This document shows, one piece after another, positions 1 through 6,820 of a stretch of 8,047 nucleotides of DNA. A program made the position numbers and the translations under genes. The stretch is from Methanobrevibacter sp. Its GTDB lineage: Archaea > Methanobacteriota > Methanobacteria > Methanobacteriales > Methanobacteriaceae. How positions within the stretch are numbered: position 1 is the first letter of the stretch; each line of letters opens with the position of its first letter. The DNA lies in NCBI GenBank assembly GCA_031261945.1, contig JAISIQ010000030.1:1-8047 (forward strand), written 5' to 3'. Under the pieces are notes generated by a model. It did no database searches, had not been told where the DNA came from, and worked only from the letters and a program-made list of their open reading frames with translations.

Positions 1-672
1 AATAGCTATCTTTAATGTTTCTCCTTTAATAAGATAAGATGTAATAGCTGCTGATAAACAACAACCACTTCCATGAATATTATTAGTATCAATTAATTTA
101 TTTTTAATTATGGATATTTCTCCATTAATATTAAGAACATTTGTTCCATTTAAATGCCCTCCGGTTATTAAGACATTACAAAGCTTACTAATTTCATTAG
201 AAGCTTCAATAGCATCATCAACATTATTAATAGCTATTTTGGACAATGTTTCAGCTTCTTGTATATTAGGGGTGACAAGCATGGCATTTTTTAATAAAAC
301 ATCAAGAGATTTATCTGCTCCTTCGGATAATAGATTTCCTCCAGAACTAGCTACCATAACGGGATCAACAACATATTTTATATTATATTCTAATAATTTT
401 TTACTTACACTTTTGATTATTTCTTTAGAATACAACATTCCTGTTTTTCCATAGCTTATTTCATCTTTATATTGATCCATAATAGAATCAAATTGTTCAC
501 TAATATAATCAATAGCTATTGGCATTGAAGAGAAAAATTTATTAGGATTTTGAGCTGTAAGGGATGTAATAACACTCGTTCCATGAATCCCAAGAGAAGA
601 AAATGTTTTCATATCTGCAAGTATTCCTGCTCCTCCTGATGGATCAAATCCAGCTATTGAAATTCCAATCAT
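1..672 (-). CDS. thiD: Hydroxymethylpyrimidine/phosphomethylpyrimidine kinase ThiD (partial, C-terminus beyond left edge)
   Basis: The enzyme phosphorylates HMP and HMP-P to HMP-PP, the pyrimidine half of thiamine, in the cytoplasm. I translated 224 uninterrupted codons from the ATG at 672 to the window edge. Visible ribokinase-fold motifs are the N-terminal IAGFDPSGGAGILADMKTF (residues 6-24), the SLTAQNP segment (37-43), VTPNIQEAE near residues 133-141, and near the edge HGSGCCLSAAI, which matches the family's anion-hole/active-site GTGC motif with Ser for Thr. The start is supported by AAAGGAA 5 bases upstream of the ATG (678-684). It follows cofC by 14 bp, so it is probably the last visible gene of a proS-cofC-thiD operon. 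Bacterial ThiD is about 265 residues, whereas many archaeal versions are fused to a C-terminal ThiN (thiamine phosphate synthase) domain; the window ends too early to tell which this is. There is no frameshift. The family is certain; single or fused form is unknown. Confidence 0.93.
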   Translation of the reverse strand, partial: MIGISIAGFDPSGGAGILADMKTFSSLGIHGTSVITSLTAQNPNKFFSSMPIAIDYISEQFDSIMDQYKDEISYGKTGMLYSKEIIKSVSKKLLEYNIKYVVDPVMVASSGGNLLSEGADKSLDVLLKNAMLVTPNIQEAETLSKIAINNVDDAIEASNEISKLCNVLITGGHLNGTNVLNINGEISIIKNKLIDTNNIHGSGCCLSAAITSYLIKGETLKIAI

Positions 673-686
673 AATAATTCCTTTAT

Positions 687-1358
687 TTATCCTTTAGTAA
701 CTTTCAGTCTTTCCGCACCATGAATAGACTCAACATTAATATTTAAACTATTTAAATATCTACGTGTTTCTGTTCCAGAGCCATGAATCATTATTTCTCC
801 AAGATCTTCAGTTGTATTTACATCTAATGACATATAAAATGAATCATAAACAAGTGGTTGAAATCCTTTCTTTTCAGCTTCTTTTATATGGTTTTCAAAA
901 CTAAATTCACCAAATTTCATATCAATAGCTAATGGTTTAATAGCTAATCCATTAGTTCCTCCTCCTTTTGAAGGAGCTATTATGCAATCAAAAGCTTTTG
1001 CTGAATTAATCAATCCTTGAAGATTTGTTTTAGATATTAATGGAATATCAGAAGGAATAATGATTACTTTATTAGTTTTGTCTCTACACCAATCCATAGC
1101 TTGGGCTATTGCAGTATTTAAATTTAAACCAGGATTTTCAACTAATGTAGAAACACCAAGTTTTTTAGAATATTCTAATACTTCCATATCTGCACTTATA
1201 ATAACTACTTCATCAACAACTTCTTTCAATGCATTAGTCACATCTTTTAACATTGCTTTTAATAGCTGTTCTCTTTCTTCAAGCTCTAAAAAAGGAGATA
1301 AACGTGTTTTCGCATTTGAAAATTTTGAAACAGGAATGATTCCATATAGTTCATCCAT
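687..1358 (-). CDS. cofC: 2-phospho-L-lactate guanylyltransferase CofC (coenzyme F420 biosynthesis)
   Basis: CofC uses GTP to activate 2-phospho-L-lactate (or a related phospho-C3 acid) as the guanylated intermediate that CofD then transfers to Fo, on the way to the deazaflavin hydride carrier F420 of methanogens. The 223-residue length is normal for archaeal CofC. It has the nucleotidyltransferase layout: N-terminal IPVSKFSNAKTRLSP (8-22), which holds the GTP-binding Lys and Arg residues; IIPSDIPLI (100-108), the metal-binding Asp region; PSKGGGTNGLAIKP (129-142); FGEFSFENHIKEA (149-161); and SLDVNTTEDL (177-186). A good Shine-Dalgarno, AGAGGAT (1364-1370), sits 5 bases before the ATG. proS ends 31 bp upstream and thiD begins 14 bp downstream, so co-transcription is likely. 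Identification is by motif; nucleotide or acid substrate variants cannot be judged from sequence alone. Confidence 0.93.
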   Translation of the reverse strand: MDELYGIIPVSKFSNAKTRLSPFLELEEREQLLKAMLKDVTNALKEVVDEVVIISADMEVLEYSKKLGVSTLVENPGLNLNTAIAQAMDWCRDKTNKVIIIPSDIPLISKTNLQGLINSAKAFDCIIAPSKGGGTNGLAIKPLAIDMKFGEFSFENHIKEAEKKGFQPLVYDSFYMSLDVNTTEDLGEIMIHGSGTETRRYLNSLNINVESIHGAERLKVTKG

Positions 1359-1389
1359 ATTTTATCCTCTTGAGTTTTAATAAAATATT

Positions 1390-2856
1390 TTAATATGTTT
1401 TAGCTATTAATGCTTTGTATTTTGCTTCTTTTTTACAATTTATGCAAGTTGTTCTAGTTTCTGCATCTGGTTCTTCTGTATTTGGTTCTTTTGTATCTAG
1501 TTCTTTTTCTTTTTTTTCTTTTCCTTCTTCTGCTTGTGTTCCTAAAATATCTAATTCTGTTATTTCTTCTATTTCTTTTCCACAATCTTCATCTCCACAC
1601 CAATCAACTGAAACAATTTTGCCATTAGCTACAATGTCTTTAACTTCATCTAAGTTAGAACTATGTGTAATGTTTTCTTCTGTATGTTTCCAAGCTTTGT
1701 TTTTCAGATTAATAGCTATTTCTTCAAATATCTCTTGTATTTTTGAAGTATAATTTTCTTCTAGGTTGATTTCTATTTTTTCAAGAGTATCTCGTCTTAC
1801 AAGAATAGCTTTATTCTCTGCTAAGTCTCTTGGACCTAACTCTATTCTTATTGGGCAACCACTAAGTTCAAAGTCATAAAACTTCTTTCCAGGCCTCATA
1901 TCTCTATCATCTATTTTCACCCTAATTCCAGAGCTTTGGAGGGAGGATTCTATTTCATTACATTTAGCCATTACTTCTTCTCCTCCATCTTTAAAAATAA
2001 TTGGGATTATGGTTACTTGATCTGGAGCAATAGCTGGAGGAAGAACTAATCCTTTTTCATCTCCATGAATAGCTATTACTGAAGCTATTACTCTATCAGA
2101 AAGACCATAACAAGTTTGATAAGCATATTCATGATTTCCTTCATTATTTTCAAATTTTATATCAAATGTTTTTGCAAATGTTTGACCAAGATTATGGACT
2201 GTTCCAATCTGGAGAGTTTTTCCATCTGGGAAAAATGTATCAAAAGCCATTGTATAATCTGCTCCAGGGAATTTATCCCAAACAGGTCTTTTACTAATGA
2301 GATATGGGATTGCAAGCATATCAAATAGCTTTTTATAAAGTTCAATAGCTATTTCCACTTGTTTTGCAGCATCTTCTTGATTTGAATGAACAGTATGAGC
2401 TTCTTTAAATGTTGTAATCTCTCTAACACGTATAAGTGGGCGAGTATGTTTTGTTTCATATCTAAATGTATTCACGACTTGGTAAAATTTCATTGGAAGA
2501 TCTATATGGGATCTAACCCATAGTGAAAACATAGGATACATAGCTGTTTCACTTGTTGGGCGAATAGCTAATTTTTTATTTAGCTCTTTTTGCCCTCCAT
2601 GAGTTACCCAATAAACTTCATCTTCAAATCCTTTTACATGAATTCCTTCTTTTGCAAGTTCATCTTCTGGAACAAGTAATGGAAACAAAACTTCTTCATG
2701 ATCTTTATCAAATAGCTCTTTTAACTCTTTAAGAATATATTTTCTTAATTTAAATCCATGAGGTAGCCACACACTCATTCCTTTAATTGGATATCGTGAA
2801 TCTATTATCTCTGCTTCTTCTAAAATATTATGGTACCATTTACTGAAATCTTCCAT
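1390..2856 (-). CDS. proS: Prolyl-tRNA synthetase, archaeal type with C-terminal zinc domain
   Basis: This class II aminoacyl-tRNA synthetase charges tRNA-Pro with proline. Its 488 residues carry class II motif 1 around [15 protein letters not shown] (99-113), motif 2 at [20 protein letters not shown] (131-150) and motif 3 at [15 protein letters not shown] (251-265). An anticodon-binding domain follows (about 280-390), with [12 protein letters not shown] conserved. The archaeal/eukaryote-like C-terminal domain has WCGDEDCG (C420, C425) and CINC (C471, C474) as likely zinc ligands, and the protein ends in the typical tyrosine (Y488). Between the two cysteine pairs, residues about 441-468 form a Glu/Lys/Asp/Thr/Pro-rich low-complexity linker that looks longer than usual. 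The start is supported by AAGTGAT (2860-2866), which matches part of the archaeal anti-SD complement. It is the first gene of the minus-strand run, followed by cofC. The identification is secure. Confidence 0.97.
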   Translation of the reverse strand: MEDFSKWYHNILEEAEIIDSRYPIKGMSVWLPHGFKLRKYILKELKELFDKDHEEVLFPLLVPEDELAKEGIHVKGFEDEVYWVTHGGQKELNKKLAIRPTSETAMYPMFSLWVRSHIDLPMKFYQVVNTFRYETKHTRPLIRVREITTFKEAHTVHSNQEDAAKQVEIAIELYKKLFDMLAIPYLISKRPVWDKFPGADYTMAFDTFFPDGKTLQIGTVHNLGQTFAKTFDIKFENNEGNHEYAYQTCYGLSDRVIASVIAIHGDEKGLVLPPAIAPDQVTIIPIIFKDGGEEVMAKCNEIESSLQSSGIRVKIDDRDMRPGKKFYDFELSGCPIRIELGPRDLAENKAILVRRDTLEKIEINLEENYTSKIQEIFEEIAINLKNKAWKHTEENITHSSNLDEVKDIVANGKIVSVDWCGDEDCGKEIEEITELDILGTQAEEGKEKKEKELDTKEPNTEEPDAETRTTCINCKKEAKYKALIAKTY

Positions 2857-2904
2857 TTTATCACTTAATTTATAGATTAGTATTTTTTTATTATGGAATA
2901 ATTA

Positions 2905-2949
2905 TTTAATAATATTTACTTTTAATAATATTTACTAAATATATATTTA
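2905..2949. repeat. Perfect 16-bp tandem duplication followed by 14-bp palindrome upstream of proS
   Basis: TTTAATAATATTTACT occurs twice without a gap (2905-2920 and 2921-2936). It runs directly into the perfect palindrome TAAATATATATTTA (2936-2949). On the minus strand the palindrome could act as a TATA box (box A) for proS, putting a start site near 2915 and leaving a leader of about 60 bases; the repeats would then sit at and just downstream of the start site. The repeats are directly visible. The promoter role is inference, weakened by the general AT-richness. Confidence 0.5.
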
Positions 2950-2989
2950 ATTTTATTTTATTTAATAACTATTTTATTTATTTTAACTA

Positions 2990-3235
2990 TAATAATCAAT
3001 ATTATTATTAATAGTAGTAACATTAACATTAACCTTAATATTATTATTAACATTATTATTATTATTATTAATGATAATAACAATGATAAAATAATTGTAA
3101 TGATGATTAATGATGATAATAATTGTGACTATGATTATCTGTAATGTTTAATATTATTAAATATTATTAAGATTATTAATATTAGTAATATTAGTAATAA
3201 CAATAACAATAATGATAATAATAATTCATAATTAA
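2990..3235. repeat. Degenerate ATT/AAT trinucleotide simple-repeat tract
   Basis: This stretch is dominated by units of three (ATT, AAT, GAT, AAC), including an uninterrupted run of about six ATT units at 3052-3069 and imperfect GATAAT and AACATT repeats on both sides. Despite the three-base rhythm it is not a decayed coding repeat that I can recognise, because TAA stops are frequent in every frame. It looks like expanded and partly decayed microsatellite DNA in the middle of the divergent promoter region. Confidence 0.6.
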
Positions 3236-3358
3236 TATTTTCCTATTATTTATTTTTAAATTCAAAAATTATTTTATTAAGTAATTATATATTAAGTAAT
3301 TGTAATAAATTACAAATTATAAATCATAATATAATTTTATTAGTTAGTTAATTAATCA

Positions 3359-3366
3359 TTTATAAT
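3359..3366 (+). promoter_or_regulatory. Candidate TATA box for egsA
   Basis: TTTATAAT resembles the archaeal box A and lies about 57 bases before the egsA ATG. A start site near 3388 would leave a leader of about 35 bases that includes the strong Shine-Dalgarno at 3413-3417. It is embedded in a repeated TTAATCATTTA element (3352-3362 and 3366-3376). Because the region is almost pure A+T, many similar matches exist. Confidence 0.3.
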
Positions 3367-3422
3367 TAATCATTTAATTTAACATTTAACTATTTAATAT
3401 ATTGCTATATTAAGGAGAAACA

Positions 3423-4643
3423 ATGGATTCAAAGAAAATTCAGATGCCAAGGGAAGTACATATTGGTTCAGGAGTTATTAATAAGACTGGAACTATATGT
3501 AAAGATCTAAGAATTGAAGGAGATGTTCTGGTTGTTACTGGCAATGAAACATTAAAAATTGGGGCGGAACCAGCTATTGAAAGTTTAGAATCATCTGATT
3601 ATCAAACAAACCTCGTTCAAATCGACGAAGCATCTGAATCAGCAGTAAAAAAAGTAGAGGAAGCTATTGGTGATGATTTTGATGAAAAATCAAGAAATGT
3701 TTCTGTTGTTTTAGGTGTCGGAGGAGGAAAAGTCATAGATGTAGCTAAAATTGCTTCTACTAACAAGGATATTTACTTCATTTCTGTTCCAACAGCAGCT
3801 TCGCATGACGGGATAGCTTCTCCTCTTGCTTCAATTAAAAACAAGAATGGATCAACTTCACTCGAAGCTCAATCTCCTATAGGAGTAATAGCTGATACAA
3901 ATATAATTAGAAAAGCTCCATTCCGTCTTATGGCTTCTGGTTGTGCAGATATTGTATCAAATTGTACAGCTATTAAAGATTGGAAGTTAGCTCAAAGGCT
4001 TCAAAATGAAAATTATAGTGAATCTGCAGCTGCTTTATCTTCAATGACAGCTAAACTTATAATTAAATCTTCAAATTCAATTAAAGAAGGATTGGAAGAA
4101 AGTGCCAGGCTTGTGGTTAAATCTTTATTTAGTAGTGGTATGGCAATTAGTATAGCTGGAAGTAGTAGGCCTGCTAGTGGTTCAGAACATAAATTTAGTC
4201 ATGCTTTAGATAAAATCACAAAAAATAGGTCAGATTATAAGTCTAAAGCTAATTCTAAAGCTAATTCTAAAGATAATTCTAAACTTAATTCTAAATCTAA
4301 ACCTAAATCAAAATCTGGATTAAAATCCAAATCAAAATCCAGATCAAAGTCCGAATCAAAAGCTAAATCTTCCTATAAATCTGCTTTACATGGAGAACAA
4401 TGCGGTGTAGGGACCATAATGATGATGAATTTACATGGTGGGGATTGGAAATGTATTAGGGATGCTTTAAAAGCTATGAATGCTCCTACTAATGCATATG
4501 AATTAAATATTGATCCTGAAGACATTATTGATGCTTTAACATTAGCACATACTATTAGACCTGAAAGATATACTATTTTAGGAGATAGAGGTCTTTCAAG
4601 AGAGGCAGCTAAAAAATTAGCTATTAGAACAGAAGTAATTTAA
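3423..4643 (+). CDS. egsA: sn-glycerol-1-phosphate dehydrogenase with Ser/Lys-repeat insertion
   Basis: This enzyme reduces dihydroxyacetone phosphate to sn-glycerol-1-phosphate with NAD(P)H, forming the backbone stereochemistry of archaeal ether lipids. Motifs are the nucleotide-binding [12 protein letters not shown] (98-109), the archaeal signature [13 protein letters not shown], metal-ligand Asp176 in CADIVSN, His256 in GSEHKFSH and His323 in LHGEQCGVG, and the C-terminal [14 protein letters not shown]. The family is normally about 335-350 residues; this one is 406. The extra length is a Ser/Lys-rich low-complexity insert at about residues 268-320, between two zinc-ligand histidines (about 67 apart here; about 21 in the M. 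jannaschii enzyme as I recall). The reading frame stays open through it and conserved sequence resumes, so it is an in-frame insertion, not a frameshift. AGGAG (3413-3417) sits 5 bases before the ATG. UPF0179 follows after 32 bp, suggesting an operon. Confidence 0.96.
   Translation: MDSKKIQMPREVHIGSGVINKTGTICKDLRIEGDVLVVTGNETLKIGAEPAIESLESSDYQTNLVQIDEASESAVKKVEEAIGDDFDEKSRNVSVVLGVGGGKVIDVAKIASTNKDIYFISVPTAASHDGIASPLASIKNKNGSTSLEAQSPIGVIADTNIIRKAPFRLMASGCADIVSNCTAIKDWKLAQRLQNENYSESAAALSSMTAKLIIKSSNSIKEGLEESARLVVKSLFSSGMAISIAGSSRPASGSEHKFSHALDKITKNRSDYKSKANSKANSKDNSKLNSKSKPKSKSGLKSKSKSRSKSESKAKSSYKSALHGEQCGVGTIMMMNLHGGDWKCIRDALKAMNAPTNAYELNIDPEDIIDALTLAHTIRPERYTILGDRGLSREAAKKLAIRTEVI
4242..4289 (+). 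repeat. 12-bp tandem repeat inside egsA (four units)
   Basis: TCTAAAGCTAAT is repeated in register: 4242-4253 and 4254-4265 are identical, 4266-4277 has one change, and 4278-4289 has a few. Each unit encodes Ser-Lys-Xaa-Asn (residues 274-289). Downstream to about 4379 the sequence continues as Ser-Lys dipeptides with mixed TCT, TCA and TCC serine codons. This is the DNA basis of the EgsA insertion and suggests growth by replication slippage. Confidence 0.85.
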
Positions 4644-4663
4644 AGGATTTTAAAGAGGATAGT

Positions 4664-4668
4664 GGGAG
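4664..4668 (+). promoter_or_regulatory. Shine-Dalgarno deciding the UPF0179 start
   Basis: GGGAG lies 7 bases before the ATG at 4676 and 4 bases before an adjacent in-frame TTG at 4673. The spacing and codon both favour the ATG. A second SD-like stretch, AGAGGAT (4654-4660), is further upstream. Confidence 0.55.
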
Positions 4669-4675
4669 TAATTTG

Positions 4676-5110
4676 ATGATAACTTTAATTGGAAAAAATT
4701 TAGCTAAAAAAAATATGTCTTTTGTTTTTCAAGGTTCTGCTGAGGAATGTGAAAGTTGTAGATTTAAAGCAACATGCATTGATTCTTTAGAAGAAGGAAG
4801 AAAGTATGTTATCAAAAATATTAAAGATATAGAACAAAAATGTAATGTTCATGATGGTGGATTAGTTCAAGCTGTAGAAGTAGAACAAGCAGATATTGAA
4901 GCATTTATTGATTCTAAAAAAGTCTTTGAGGGATCTACTACTATTTATAATGCTCCTAATTGTGATATTCATTGTGTGTTTCATGATCTCTGCTTTCCTG
5001 AAGGTTTATTGGCTAAGGATAAATGCACTATTGTCAAAGATCTTGGTAAACATAATGGAGCTTGTGGAAAAGATTTTTCACTTAGTAAAGTAATTTTACA
5101 TATAGAATAG
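4676..5110 (+). CDS. UPF0179 family cysteine-rich archaeal protein
   Basis: This is a 144-residue soluble protein matching the archaeal UPF0179 family, whose function is not established to my knowledge. Recognisable family features are MITLIGKNLAKK at the start, FQGSAEECESCRFKATC (18-34), EGRKY (40-44), DSKKVFEG (79-86), CDIHCVFHDLCFPEG (96-110) and a final C-terminal strand. Nine cysteines lie in two groups: C25-x2-C28-x5-C34 with C56, and C96-x3-C100-x5-C106 with C117 and C130. Such spacing would suit zinc or iron-sulfur binding, but that is inference. No signal peptide or membrane segment is present. An alternative TTG start at 4673 would add one residue. It follows egsA by 32 bp, so the two are probably co-transcribed. 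It ends in TAG, the only TAG stop among the complete genes here; that codon lies inside a copy of the AATAGCTATT palindrome. Confidence 0.88.
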   Translation: MITLIGKNLAKKNMSFVFQGSAEECESCRFKATCIDSLEEGRKYVIKNIKDIEQKCNVHDGGLVQAVEVEQADIEAFIDSKKVFEGSTTIYNAPNCDIHCVFHDLCFPEGLLAKDKCTIVKDLGKHNGACGKDFSLSKVILHIE

Positions 5111-5130
5111 CTATTTAATAAATAGCTATT
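5106..5130 (+). other. Paired AATAGCTATT palindromes forming a hairpin at the UPF0179 stop
   Basis: Two copies of AATAGCTATT (5106-5115 and 5121-5130) flank TAATA, so a transcript could fold an 11-bp stem (5106-5116 with 5120-5130) around a 3-base loop. The first copy contains the TAG stop of UPF0179. Only a short T-run follows, so it is not a convincing terminator; it may be a 3'-end or processing element, or simply two copies of the dispersed palindrome. Confidence 0.5.
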
Positions 5131-5160
5131 TCATAATTAATATAATATAATAATATAATA

Positions 5161-5202
5161 CTAATATAATCATAAACTAATATAATCATAATATAATCAT
5201 AA
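5161..5202 (+). repeat. Tandem TAATATAATCATAA repeats upstream of rpiA
   Basis: CTAATATAATCATAA occurs at 5161-5175 and again at 5177-5191 (16-bp period), followed by a third overlapping partial copy, AATATAATCATAA, at 5190-5202. The array fills the 114-bp gap between UPF0179 and rpiA. It contains TATA-like elements and could serve rpiA as its own promoter, in which case rpiA is not strictly dependent on the egsA transcript. The promoter role is inference. Confidence 0.45.
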
Positions 5203-5224
5203 TTATAACTTATGGATTGATTTA

Positions 5225-5893
5225 ATGAATCTTAAAAAACTCGCAGGATTTAAAGCAGCAGAAGAAGTAAAGGATGGAGAAATTATTGGACTTGGTACTG
5301 GTTCAACAACTCATTATTTTATTGAAAGTCTTGGAATGAGAATTAAAGAAGAAGAAATAGCTATAATGGGAATTCCTACTTCTTATCAATCATTTCTTCT
5401 AGCTAAACAATGGAAAATTCCTGTAACTTCACTTGAAGAACATGATGTTGATATAGCTGTTGATGGAGCTGATGAAATAGATTCTGATTTCAACCTTATA
5501 AAAGGTGGAGGGGCAGCTCATACATTAGAAAAAATAGTAGATTATTCTGCTAAGCGTTTTATTGTTATAGTTGATGAAACAAAACTTGTAAGTAAACTTG
5601 GAACATTTCCAGTTCCATTAGAAATTATTTCTCAATCAATTAAACCTGTTTTTCAAGAATTGAAAGATATGGGAGCAGATCCTGAAATAAGAATGGCTAA
5701 ATATAAAGATGGTCCAGTAATTTCAGATAATGGGAATTTTATTGTTGATGCTAATTTCTATGAAATTGATAATCCTATTCAACTTGAAAAAGACTTAAAC
5801 TCAATTCCAGGTGTTGTTGAAAATGGAATATTTTCACAAATGGTAGATGAGGTTATATTGGGAACCTCTGAAGGTGTTAAAGTTCTAAAATAA
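5225..5893 (+). CDS. rpiA: Ribose-5-phosphate isomerase A
   Basis: RpiA interconverts ribose-5-phosphate and ribulose-5-phosphate, supplying ribose for nucleotides in archaea that lack a full oxidative pentose phosphate route. Its 222 residues are the usual length. Seen motifs are the phosphate-binding GLGTGSTTH (22-30), PTSYQS (51-56), VDGADEID (79-86; D80 and D83 match the E. coli active-site Asp pair) and [11 protein letters not shown] (93-103), with K93 and the presumed base E102. The bacterial TREK is read here as TLEK, which I take to be a lineage variant. [11 protein letters not shown] near the C-terminus is typical. The start is supported by GGATTGAT (5214-5221), 3 bases before the ATG. 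It lies on the same strand as egsA and UPF0179 but after a 114-bp repeat-filled gap. A T-rich stretch and a hairpin follow. Confidence 0.96.
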   Translation: MNLKKLAGFKAAEEVKDGEIIGLGTGSTTHYFIESLGMRIKEEEIAIMGIPTSYQSFLLAKQWKIPVTSLEEHDVDIAVDGADEIDSDFNLIKGGGAAHTLEKIVDYSAKRFIVIVDETKLVSKLGTFPVPLEIISQSIKPVFQELKDMGADPEIRMAKYKDGPVISDNGNFIVDANFYEIDNPIQLEKDLNSIPGVVENGIFSQMVDEVILGTSEGVKVLK

Positions 5894-5969
5894 TTTTATA
5901 AATAATTTTATTATTTGTTTTATTTTATTTTATTTTTTTATTAAAATATATTTTAAAAAATATCTAATA

Positions 5970-6026
5970 TCTAAAAAAGAAAAAATAAAGATTAAATACT
6001 AATTTAATAAATATTTAATCTTTTTA
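5970..6026. terminator. Bidirectional hairpin terminator between convergent rpiA and the DUF4012-like gene
   Basis: A 12-bp inverted repeat (5987-5998 with 6012-6023, 13-base loop) is followed on the plus strand by a TTTTT run at 6021-6025 and on the minus strand by a T-rich stretch (ATTTTTTCTTTTTT, 5986 down to 5973). Extra T-runs directly after the rpiA stop (5917-5940) may also terminate, since archaeal termination needs mainly oligo-T. The hairpin is visible; the function fits the convergent gene order. Confidence 0.55.
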
Positions 6027-6045
6027 GTGGTTAATCTTTTTAGTG
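6015..6045. repeat. 15-bp direct repeat with 16-bp period downstream of the convergent genes
   Basis: TTAATCTTTTTAGTG occurs at 6015-6029 and 6031-6045, separated by one G. The first copy overlaps the right arm of the terminator hairpin, so the second copy provides an alternative arm and a second T-run. The repeat is directly visible; its role is unknown. Confidence 0.7.
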
Positions 6046-6104
6046 CTTTAGTTCATTAAAAATTTCTTATTTTTTTTAAATTAGCAGAAATATTAATGAA
6101 ATAT

Positions 6105-6806
6105 TTAGTTTGCTAAATGTTCAAGACCTTTTGCTGCCATTAATCCAATAAAAGAGCCTTCAGGAATCATAATAATATTACCTTTTGAATATTGGTCTAA
6201 GGCTGTTTGAACCATAGCTTCACGTTTTGTAGTATCTGTAGCTGCTTGAGAAATAGCTTTTGCTAATGCCAACACTGCTTCTCCCCTAGTCATTCCTCCG
6301 CCATGGAGTTGATCATTTTCTCTTACAAGATCTAAAGCACTTATATTCATGGAATTTCCATTAACTTCGAGAGTTCCTGCTGAAGCTATAATTGCATCAA
6401 TAGCTTCTGTATTAACTGCTACAACAGCATCAATTTCTGTTTTTGTATTGCCCTCTACAATTTCTTTAGCATATTCCATGCCTTGTGGAATATTACTGTC
6501 CCATAAAGAATCATGTAACATCATATTACCTCCTCCTACAGGTGAAGGTTGTGTTGGATGTGATAATCCTCCAGGATATACTGGAGTGTATTTTTCTATA
6601 CTTCCATTATCCATATTGATTATAAATGCCATATCTACGCCACCCATACCAGGTCTTTGTTCAGTTTCATCAACAGCTAATACTAAAATGTTTTTTTCCC
6701 CGTCTGATAAGTTAGGAGTGGATAAAAACATACCCCAAACTACAGTTCCAATAGCAATTGCAAGTACAATTATAATAGCTATTATCAATTTTTTTTGTCT
6801 TTCCAT
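6105..6806 (-). CDS. Membrane-anchored DUF4012-like protein, possible LCP-type fold
   Basis: The 233-residue protein starts with a short basic tail (MERQKK) and one hydrophobic segment (about residues 7-28), with the remainder predicted outside the membrane, facing the cell wall. From memory it resembles DUF4012 proteins of Methanobacteriales. The order NILVLAVDETEQRPG (39-53), GVDMAFIINMDNGSI (56-70), TPVYPGG (74-80), DAVVAVNTEAIDAIIASAG (126-144) and the C-terminal ALDQYSKGNIIMIPEGSF (202-219) is suggestive of the LytR-CpsA-Psr fold, in which a conserved Arg/Asp pair (perhaps R51 and D58) binds a pyrophosphate lipid. That relation is my inference. The GTG at 6815 would add three residues, but its SD would be too close; AGGTAGTGA (6812-6820) better serves the ATG at 6806. 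It is a single gene, convergent with rpiA and divergent from mtxX. Confidence 0.75.
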   Translation of the reverse strand: MERQKKLIIAIIIVLAIAIGTVVWGMFLSTPNLSDGEKNILVLAVDETEQRPGMGGVDMAFIINMDNGSIEKYTPVYPGGLSHPTQPSPVGGGNMMLHDSLWDSNIPQGMEYAKEIVEGNTKTEIDAVVAVNTEAIDAIIASAGTLEVNGNSMNISALDLVRENDQLHGGGMTRGEAVLALAKAISQAATDTTKREAMVQTALDQYSKGNIIMIPEGSFIGLMAAKGLEHLAN

Positions 6807-6811
6807 TTTCT

Positions 6812-6820
6812 TCACTACCT
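6812..6820 (-). promoter_or_regulatory. Shine-Dalgarno deciding the start of the DUF4012-like gene
   Basis: On the minus strand AGGTAGTGA ends 5 bases before the ATG at 6806. It resembles the archaeal AGGAGGTGA consensus. The upstream GTG at 6815 lies within this element, which argues against its use as the start. Confidence 0.5.

Larger units (their letters stand above)
2857..3422. other. Divergent AT-rich intergenic region between proS and egsA
   Basis: No gene is supported in these 566 bp. Sampled 60-base stretches are about 5-12 % G+C, lower than the flanking genes, and stop codons occur in all frames. It should hold the promoters of both divergent operons. Candidate elements are listed separately: a 16-bp tandem duplication and palindrome near proS, an ATT-type simple-repeat tract in the middle, and a TATA-like element near egsA. 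Structured RNA genes in such AT-rich archaea usually stand out as G+C-rich islands, and none is seen here. Confidence 0.85.

Noticed and set aside
110..454. Plus-strand open frame at the left edge
   Set aside because: It is the antisense shadow of thiD, which reads through without a stop and carries clear ThiD motifs.
1415..1753. Plus-strand Ser/Phe-rich open frame within proS
   Set aside because: It is antisense to conserved ProRS sequence; its odd composition mirrors the Glu/Lys-rich linker. The same applies to open frames antisense to cofC (1060-1380) and to the DUF4012-like gene (6349-6822).
2985..3240. CRISPR array or clustered regulatory repeats
   Set aside because: There are no repeats of constant length with unique spacers, only short imperfect trinucleotide units.
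4225..4382. Frameshift, intein or mobile insertion in egsA
   Set aside because: The frame is continuous with intact family motifs on both sides, the insert is only about 50 residues of Ser/Lys repeat, and no intein splice motifs or terminal repeats are present.
4896..5093. Small hydrophobic open frame inside UPF0179
   Set aside because: It is an alternative frame within a gene with recognisable family sequence, and has no convincing SD.
5108..5110. TAG at the UPF0179 end as pyrrolysine readthrough
   Set aside because: The family ends here, and the continuation runs directly into AT-rich non-coding sequence; no PYLIS-like context is needed to explain it.
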